From Candidatus Dojkabacteria bacterium (GTDB lineage: Bacteria; Patescibacteriota; Dojkabacteria; SC72), in assembly GCA_011620305.1 (NCBI GenBank), contig WOZL01000076.1:1-5595 (forward strand): a stretch of 5,595 nucleotides of DNA, given 5' to 3'. Under the pieces are notes generated by a model. It saw nothing but the letters and a program-made list of their open reading frames with translations. It had not been told where the DNA came from and ran no database searches. Positions within the stretch are counted from its first letter, which is position 1, and each line of letters opens with the position of its first letter. The position numbers were made by a program, and so were the translations under genes. Shown here piece after piece: positions 4,987 through 5,595 of this stretch.

Positions 4987-5136
4987 ATGGCTGAAATGTT
5001 TGGTAATGTCGTAGTTTTGGCAGAAGCTGATACTACAGTTGCAACAAACTGCAATCCAGATTGTTATGGGGATTGTCAGGACAATTGTGACTGCTACTGT
5101 GAAAGCTATTGCATAGACGATGACGACTGGGATTAG
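4987..5136 (+). CDS. Cys-rich RiPP precursor peptide
   Basis: This 49-codon gene (stop TAG at 5134-5136) encodes a leader-like segment, MAEMFGNVVVLAEADTTVAT, and then a core from residue 21. Seven cysteines lie at 22, 26, 30, 34, 36, 38 and 42. Residues 22-34 repeat C-x-x-[D/N] every four residues (CNPD, CYGD, CQDN), then come CDCYC and ESYC. The end is IDDDDWD. There are 10 Asp and 3 Glu and no Lys, Arg or His, which is extreme for any peptide. The gene follows the radical SAM/SPASM maturase by 5 nt and has an excellent ribosome-binding site. The likely product is a thioether-linked peptide, with Cys-to-Asp or Cys-to-alpha-carbon bonds being two known chemistries in ranthipeptide-type RiPPs. 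A metal-binding peptide is an alternative. I recognise no named family with certainty, and no double-Gly cleavage site is present. Confidence 0.85.
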   Translation: MAEMFGNVVVLAEADTTVATNCNPDCYGDCQDNCDCYCESYCIDDDDWD

Positions 5137-5167
5137 CATTTGTGCTATCCTTATTGTATCCACTAAC

Positions 5168-5200
5168 CCTCTGGGGGTAAAAACATTTTACTCCCAGAGG
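5168..5200 (+). terminator. Strong hairpin after the precursor gene
   Basis: Arms 5168-5182 (CCTCTGGGGGTAAAA) and 5186-5200 (TTTTACTCCCAGAGG) pair over 15 bp with one G-U pair and a loop of ACA. It begins 31 nt after the peptide stop. The following CAATTCTTTAG is only a weak U-tract. It may therefore be a partial terminator, or a 3' stabilising structure that raises peptide mRNA over the downstream gene. Confidence 0.7.
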
Positions 5201-5217
5201 CAATTCTTTAGAAAAAT

Positions 5218-5595
5218 ATGAAAATATCTGTCAAAACAAATCAAAATATTATCTTCTTTGAGGTTCTAATATCGCTACTAAACAATGACAGAAAAATTCA
5301 CCCCTTAGGGGAAAAAATAATAGAGGAATTTAAAGATATTCGAAAGATAGAAGCATATAACGAATTCAGAAGAAGTATTGAAGAAAAGAAAATACCCTCC
5401 CATCCTTGGCAATATATTTTCCTATCAGTAAACTTAAATGATAGTCTTACCACTAAACCATTATCTCCAAATGACGGTTTTGGACCTAACAGAGTGAAAT
5501 CATATAATGAAAATATTTTTCCGATAGTAAGTAGAATACATACAAAGGTTAACTTTAAGGGGAGGTACAAGACCGAGATACTTCCAGAATATGAT
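5218..5595 (+). CDS. Partial hypothetical protein, possibly DUF4932-like, runs off the window
   Basis: An ATG at 5218 opens 126 codons with no stop before the window ends; an in-frame TAG at 5209-5211 shows this is the earliest start. The protein begins MKISVKTNQNIIFFEVLISLLN, followed by HPLGEKIIEEFKDIRKIEAYNEF (about residues 30-52), and later HPWQYIFLSVNL. The order of a helix near NQNI, a long charged helix and a hydrophobic segment reminds me of DUF4932 proteins, some of which look like metallopeptidases. The part that would hold a metal site lies outside the window. No signal peptide or clear Shine-Dalgarno is seen. It lies 81 bp after the precursor, on the same strand and beyond the hairpin, so it may belong to the peptide locus, for example in processing. 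The reading frame is fairly sure, the family is not. Confidence 0.7.
   Translation, partial: MKISVKTNQNIIFFEVLISLLNNDRKIHPLGEKIIEEFKDIRKIEAYNEFRRSIEEKKIPSHPWQYIFLSVNLNDSLTTKPLSPNDGFGPNRVKSYNENIFPIVSRIHTKVNFKGRYKTEILPEYD

Noticed and set aside
5298..5570. Minus-strand 90-codon frame at the right end
   Set aside because: It lies opposite the plus-strand frame from 5218, which has an upstream stop fixing its ATG and a more protein-like composition.

Overview
This is an AT-rich bacterial window that uses the standard stop codons; TGA ends the radical SAM gene. It looks like accessory DNA from a small, compact genome. AT-richness, leaderless-looking promoters, many small unrelated enzyme genes and tRNA-like intergenic repeats would all fit a Patescibacteria/CPR-type bacterium. 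There is no marker gene to prove this, so the taxonomic guess is weak.

Left part (about 20-3593, all genes on the minus strand). In transcription order it holds a class I SAM methyltransferase (3475-2870), a class II Fic/AMPylase with a C-terminal winged helix (2422-1415), and a Nudix hydrolase (1181-612) followed 7 bp later by a nucleoside 2-deoxyribosyltransferase-like gene (604-215). A small reading frame after that has an in-frame stop at codon 3 (199-23). Directly upstream of each of the three transcription units lies a copy of the same ungapped 45-bp sequence (R3 3493-3537, R2 2494-2538, R1 1227-1271). All copies have the same orientation and each begins with an exact or near-exact DnaA-box sequence. 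R2 and R3 extend to about 100 bp and can fold into a bulged hairpin. R2 also carries tRNA-3'-end-like sequence further out. The layout is that of a cassette array: repeat, gene, repeat, gene. The Fic gene has a near-perfect sigma70 promoter five bases from its ATG, with a symmetrical cluster of four TTGACA/TGTCAA half-sites over the -35, which suggests autoregulation.

Right part (about 3594-5595, plus strand). A promoter, a palindrome at the expected transcription start and a good Shine-Dalgarno lead into a 425-aa radical SAM/SPASM protein (3704-4981). Immediately after it is a 49-codon Cys-rich peptide gene (4987-5136) that is easily overlooked because of its size. The peptide has seven cysteines in its last 28 residues, an acidic tail and no Lys, Arg or His. 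Its Shine-Dalgarno sits on the maturase stop codon. A strong hairpin (5168-5200) follows, then the start of a further gene (5218 to beyond the window end) that may encode a DUF4932-like protein. Together these read as a RiPP (ribosomally made, modified peptide) locus: the maturase would install thioether or other radical-based crosslinks on the Cys-rich peptide. This is the best candidate for a new system in the window.
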